Source of the DNA: Candidatus Vogelbacteria bacterium
GTDB lineage: Bacteria; Patescibacteriota; Minisyncoccia; Phycocordibacterales; XYD1-FULL-46-19
Reading direction: 5' to 3'
Assembly (NCBI GenBank): GCA_011049365.1
Contig: DSBD01000058.1
Coordinates: forward strand, 1-7,929
DNA length: 7,929 nucleotides
Below the pieces are notes generated by a model. The model ran no database searches. It was not told the origin of the DNA and saw only the letters and a list, made by a program, of their open reading frames with translations. This document shows positions 5,160-7,929 of this stretch, one piece after another. Within the stretch, counting starts at the first letter, position 1; each line of letters starts with the position of its first letter. The translations under genes and the position numbers were made by a program.

Positions 5160-5582
5160 TTAATAACCGGTATCCCAAGTGGCCGTACAACCTTCGGGAG
5201 TACAAATAATCCCCTTTGAACTATCATGGGTGCTGGAGGCTGAAAAATAAAAACCCTCATAAGGGACTGAAGAAGCGCCATCTTTATATTCCCAACCAAT
5301 AACCATTTCCGGCCAGATAGCCCTAGTGTTCTCGCAAATTGGCCGTCCTACATCAGGTGTTCCGTCTCCTGTCAATTTCAAGTCACTACCATTACCAACA
5401 CAAAACCTGGCATCGGAAACCAGACCTTGCATAATGCCCAAAGCGGCAACATCATTGGCTCGACGGCGATAATCCAAAGTCATGAAAGTAAAAGTGATGG
5501 TAAATAAAATACCGATGATCGCCATCGCTAAAATCAATTCAACATAATTCATCCCGCGAGAATCTCTCAAAGAAAAATTCAT
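5160..5582 (-). CDS. Type IV prepilin-like protein
   Basis: Predicted major or minor pilin, processed by a prepilin peptidase and assembled outside the membrane. The 140-residue protein has the class III leader MNFSLRDSRG, then the cleavage site G10/M11 and MNYVELILAMAIIGILFTITFTFM, with Glu15 at mature position +5 and a 20-residue hydrophobic helix. The globular part follows, with two cysteine pairs likely to form disulfides (C61/C83 and C127/C132, the latter in ICTPEGC). A start 30 codons upstream (5672) is open but would bury the leader and overlap rpoD, so the ATG at 5582 is preferred; a promoter directly in front supports it. No pilus assembly genes are in the window. The gene lies between rpoD (40 nt) and ZIP (14 nt). 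Alternatives are a minor pilin or a competence pseudopilin. Confidence 0.88.
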   Translation of the reverse strand: MNFSLRDSRGMNYVELILAMAIIGILFTITFTFMTLDYRRRANDVAALGIMQGLVSDARFCVGNGSDLKLTGDGTPDVGRPICENTRAIWPEMVIGWEYKDGASSVPYEGFYFSASSTHDSSKGIICTPEGCTATWDTGY

Positions 5583-5589
5583 ATCTTTT

Positions 5590-5618
5590 ATTATAACTTG
5601 TTTTAGATTTAATGAAAA
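5590..5618 (-). promoter_or_regulatory. Promoter of the pilin-ZIP-DoxX unit
   Basis: On the minus strand TTTTCA (5618-5613) and a perfect TATAAT (5595-5590) are 17 bp apart, in the 40-nt gap after rpoD. Only 7 nt separate the -10 box from the pilin ATG, so the transcript would begin at or one base before the start codon. This makes the envelope genes transcribable independently of dnaG-rpoD. Confidence 0.6.
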
Positions 5619-5622
5619 TAAA

Positions 5623-6915
5623 CTAATAGCCCAAAAGTCTTTTGGCCTTCCCATGTTGGCGAATTTTTTCATGAGCTTTGGCTTCTATTTGCCTAATTCT
5701 TTCCCGAGTAACCCCAAATTCTTTACCAACCTCTTCTAAAGTTCTCATTACGCCGTCGGTTAAACCATGACGCATTTCTAAAATTTTTCTCTCTTTCAAA
5801 GTTAAATCCGAAAGAATATCATTTATTTGATCTCTTAAAATTCGCCGAGCCGATTCTTGATCCGGCGGTGGTATCTTATCATCAGCAATAAAGTCACTTA
5901 AAGTTGATTTCTCATCTTCATCATCGGTTGATTTATCAAGTGAAGCGGTGCTTTGGTTAATTTTTTCTATGGTATGAATTTTTTCTATATCCAAACCCAT
6001 CTCCATAGCTATTTCTTCCGGCAAAGGTTCTCGGCCTAAATCCTGTAATAGACGTCTGAAAACTTGCTTATACTTAGCTATTGTTTCTACCATATGCACC
6101 GGAATTCTGATGGTTCTTGATTGGTCAGCCAAAGCGCGGGTAACAGCTTGGCGAATCCACCAAGTGGCATAAGTTGAGAATTTATAACCTCGGCGCCAAT
6201 CAAACTTTTCCACCGCCTTAAAAAGACCCAAATTGCCTTCTTGAATAAGGTCTAAAAGAGTGAGATCGGAACTACGGCCAATATATTTTTTAGCGATTGA
6301 GACTACCAAGCGAAGGTTAGCATTAGCCAAAGCTTTCTTGGCATCTTCATCACCTTGGATAATTTTTTTAGCTAATTCTTTTTCTTCAGAGGCAGTTAAT
6401 AATTTATGTTTACCAATTTCCCTTAAATACATCTGAACCGAATCAAAACCGGAACTCTTTTTGACTGAAGAAATTTTTGCTAATATCTGATCATTCAAAT
6501 TATCATCAAGTAAACTGCCCTCTTCTAAAACATCCACTCCGGCTTCATCAAATTTATCATAAAGGTCTTCTAAAAAAAGCAAATCATTTTCAATAGTCGG
6601 AAATTCTTTTAATAGCTCACTATAGGTAACAAAACCTCTTTGTCGTCCTTTAGAAACCAAACTGGAGGTCTTTTCTTTTACTTCCTCATTGGAAAGATTT
6701 TTGACCACTGATTTTTTAGTTTTAACACTTTGGCGAAGAGGAGTTTTTTTGACGGCTTTCTTTGAGGCTGGAGTTTTCTTCTTGGCTGTTTTCTTTTTTA
6801 TCGCCTTTTTAGGGATAGTCTTCTTTGGGACTGAAACTTTTTTGACTGAAGTCTTTTTAAGTGTAGCTGTTTTCTTAGCTGTCTTCTTTTTAATAATTTT
6901 CTTTTTTGTCGCCAT
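5623..6915 (-). CDS. rpoD: Primary RNA polymerase sigma factor (sigma-70) with lysine-rich N-terminal tail
   Basis: Directs RNA polymerase to housekeeping promoters. The 430-residue protein has a region 1.1-like domain at about 86-132 ([11 protein letters not shown]...[18 protein letters not shown]), region 1.2 at 158-190 ([21 protein letters not shown]), region 2 at 191-275 with the -10 melting and recognition segment [18 protein letters not shown], region 3 at 276-350, and region 4 at 360-430 with the -35 helix-turn-helix [21 protein letters not shown]. There is no large non-conserved insert between regions 1.2 and 2. Residues 1-73 are extraordinary: about 30 lysines and no acidic residue, in [11 protein letters not shown]-type repeats. 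The intact -10-binding segment agrees with the TATAAT boxes seen here. It lies 22 nt after dnaG, the classic macromolecular-synthesis pairing. The ATG at 6915 follows an in-frame-free gap and has no Shine-Dalgarno sequence. Confidence 0.96.
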   Translation of the reverse strand: MATKKKIIKKKTAKKTATLKKTSVKKVSVPKKTIPKKAIKKKTAKKKTPASKKAVKKTPLRQSVKTKKSVVKNLSNEEVKEKTSSLVSKGRQRGFVTYSELLKEFPTIENDLLFLEDLYDKFDEAGVDVLEEGSLLDDNLNDQILAKISSVKKSSGFDSVQMYLREIGKHKLLTASEEKELAKKIIQGDEDAKKALANANLRLVVSIAKKYIGRSSDLTLLDLIQEGNLGLFKAVEKFDWRRGYKFSTYATWWIRQAVTRALADQSRTIRIPVHMVETIAKYKQVFRRLLQDLGREPLPEEIAMEMGLDIEKIHTIEKINQSTASLDKSTDDEDEKSTLSDFIADDKIPPPDQESARRILRDQINDILSDLTLKERKILEMRHGLTDGVMRTLEEVGKEFGVTRERIRQIEAKAHEKIRQHGKAKRLLGY

Positions 6916-6937
6916 ATTATAAATAGTTAGCTGATAA

Positions 6938-7929
6938 CTAGATTTTTAATGAATTAATTTCCCGACTAATATCTTGGCATTTTTTTAAATATTTATCTAC
7001 TAAAGATTCATCTTTTTCTTCTTCCGCCTGCCTTAATTTAGAAATCACTTCAGTTAAATCTTTTTTTAATATTTCCAATTTAAGCTCAGCTAAAAAATCA
7101 GAAAAAATTTTAAATCTCTTTTCTGCCTGACAGGTCATTTCCGCTTCCCAGATTAATTGTGCTTTTTTGTCTTCTAAAATTTTTTCCTGTTTGACAAATT
7201 CATCTTGACCAATAATCTCAATTATATTCTTTTGCCAATCATCTTTAGTCTTGGAATTTTTATCAGTCAATTGTAAATAGTAGAGGCCGAAAATTTTTTC
7301 TATTATTTTTTGAAGGCGATTTTGTTTGACTTTTTCAACCGAATCATTTTTTTGCTTGCCTTTTTCTGTTTTAGGATTTCTAAATTTAGTGGTGAATTCT
7401 TCAAAAACTGAATTTTCCGGTAAATTAGTTAAAGAGGCAATTTTTCTCAAAAAGTGGGCGCGGTCAGTTTCAAAATTAAGTTTGGAAATCAAAGGATAAA
7501 CAATCTGCCTGATTTGTTTAATTCTTTGCCGTTCTTCCGGAAAATCATTTTTTATAACTCCCAGATGAAAATCTATAACATGTTCAGCTTGATTAAGAAA
7601 TTCTTGCCATTTATCCGGCGAAGCTGATATGACATCAGCCGGGTCTTGACCGGCCGGTAAGGGAACAACCAAAACTTCAAAATCATTTTCCAAAGCCAAG
7701 TCTATAACTCGACCGGCTGCTGTTTGACCGGCTGAATCAGAATCAAAAGCAATCAATATTTTCTCGGTCAATCTTTTGATAATTTTTAAATGTTTTTCAG
7801 AAAAAGCAGTTCCGGAGACAGCAACCGTATTTAAAAAACCAGCTTGCTGAGCTAATAAAAGATCCAATTGACCTTCAACTATTATACAAAAATCTTTTTG
7901 CCTAATAGTTGCCTTACCGGCTGAAAAAC
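6938..7929 (-). CDS. dnaG: DNA primase DnaG, C-terminal part (5' end outside window)
   Basis: Synthesises RNA primers for replication. The frame is open through the window edge; 329 complete codons are visible. They start inside the TOPRIM catalytic domain: VEGQLD at 17-22 (Glu18 and Asp22, the EGxxD motif), GTAF, then [11 protein letters not shown] at 61-71 with the DxD pair Asp62/Asp64 that binds metal, and [12 protein letters not shown]. The remaining 200 or so residues are charged and helical ([14 protein letters not shown]) and correspond in position to the helicase-interaction domain, but without motifs I can name. The N-terminal zinc-binding and RNA polymerase domains lie beyond 7929. 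A TTG at 7867 gives an apparent start, but it is an internal Leu codon (GQLDLLL) inside the TOPRIM fold. The TAG stop is 22 nt before rpoD. Confidence 0.95.
   Translation of the reverse strand, partial: FSAGKATIRQKDFCIIVEGQLDLLLAQQAGFLNTVAVSGTAFSEKHLKIIKRLTEKILIAFDSDSAGQTAAGRVIDLALENDFEVLVVPLPAGQDPADVISASPDKWQEFLNQAEHVIDFHLGVIKNDFPEERQRIKQIRQIVYPLISKLNFETDRAHFLRKIASLTNLPENSVFEEFTTKFRNPKTEKGKQKNDSVEKVKQNRLQKIIEKIFGLYYLQLTDKNSKTKDDWQKNIIEIIGQDEFVKQEKILEDKKAQLIWEAEMTCQAEKRFKIFSDFLAELKLEILKKDLTEVISKLRQAEEEKDESLVDKYLKKCQDISREINSLKI

Noticed and set aside
5146..5205. Upstream start of the ZIP gene
   Set aside because: It overlaps the pilin 3' end and adds a non-hydrophobic stretch; the ATG at 5145 starts directly at the first membrane helix.
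5583..5672. Upstream start of the pilin gene, adding 30 residues
   Set aside because: It overlaps the rpoD end and would place 40 residues before the prepilin cleavage site; the promoter lies downstream of it.
6689..6922. A very hydrophobic 77-codon frame opposite the rpoD start
   Set aside because: It is the antisense of the lysine-rich tail: Lys codons AAA/AAG read as TTT/CTT (Phe/Leu) on the other strand, giving a membrane-like shadow.
7862..7867. A short dnaG starting at TTG 7867
   Set aside because: The codon lies inside the TOPRIM motif (VEGQLD) and the frame stays open to the window edge.
1..7929. CRISPR array, insertion sequence or toxin-antitoxin pair
   Set aside because: I saw no regularly spaced direct repeats, no transposase-like frame and no recognisable toxin-antitoxin pair; the only short repeat is the 66-bp-spaced one in the eight-cysteine gene.

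Overview
The window looks like a piece of a Patescibacteria (Candidate Phyla Radiation, probably Parcubacteria-like) chromosome. The grounds are an AT-rich sequence with small, tightly packed genes and minimal versions of core genes: a 222-residue TruB without the PUA tail, a stand-alone MetG-type tRNA-binding domain and a DUF5654 membrane protein. The sigma factor also carries a long lysine-rich N-terminal tail. This assignment is inference from gene content; no rRNA is present to confirm it. The code is standard: TAA, TAG and TGA all act as stops, and no intact gene has an in-frame TGA.

Layout. Positions 1-1224 hold the remains of a foreign-looking gene. It encodes a protein with an N-terminal SEC-C zinc motif and a probable PD-(D/E)XK nuclease-like core, and it is broken by two single-base losses, an in-frame TAA and the lack of a normal start codon. 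A GC-rich hairpin segment (about 1256-1311) follows, then a tRNA-Asn(GTT) on the minus strand (1339-1414). A divergent promoter region (1440-1479) serves the tRNA and the plus-strand run truB - DUF5654 membrane protein - tsaC (1489-3053). A second plus-strand unit starts at a promoter at 3042-3070 and carries a 34-codon basic small ORF, the tRNA-binding-domain protein and a membrane-anchored eight-cysteine-cluster protein (3079-4010).

The rest (4007-7929) is on the minus strand and, in order of transcription, contains dnaG (5' end outside the window), rpoD, a type IV prepilin-like gene, a ZIP-family metal transporter and a DoxX-like membrane protein. dnaG-rpoD is the classic primase/sigma pairing. 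The pilin has its own promoter, so pilin-ZIP-DoxX is probably a separately expressed unit that can also receive read-through from rpoD. The two strands meet at 4007-4010, where the two stop codons share bases and no terminator is visible.

Functionally, truB (tRNA pseudouridine-55), tsaC (t6A37 of ANN-reading tRNAs, including the neighbouring tRNA-Asn) and the tRNA-binding OB-fold protein form a tRNA maturation theme. dnaG and rpoD are replication and transcription housekeeping. The pilin, ZIP, DoxX and eight-cysteine genes are envelope functions.

The most useful observations are these. (1) The SEC-C gene can be reassembled by hand from three frames. (2) Three promoters place TATAAT only 7-9 nt before an ATG, and no gene start in the window has a Shine-Dalgarno sequence, which suggests leaderless transcripts. 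(3) A previously uncalled 34-codon ORF has a promoter and ATGA coupling. (4) The sigma factor has a histone-H1-like lysine tail. I did not find a clear new multi-gene system.
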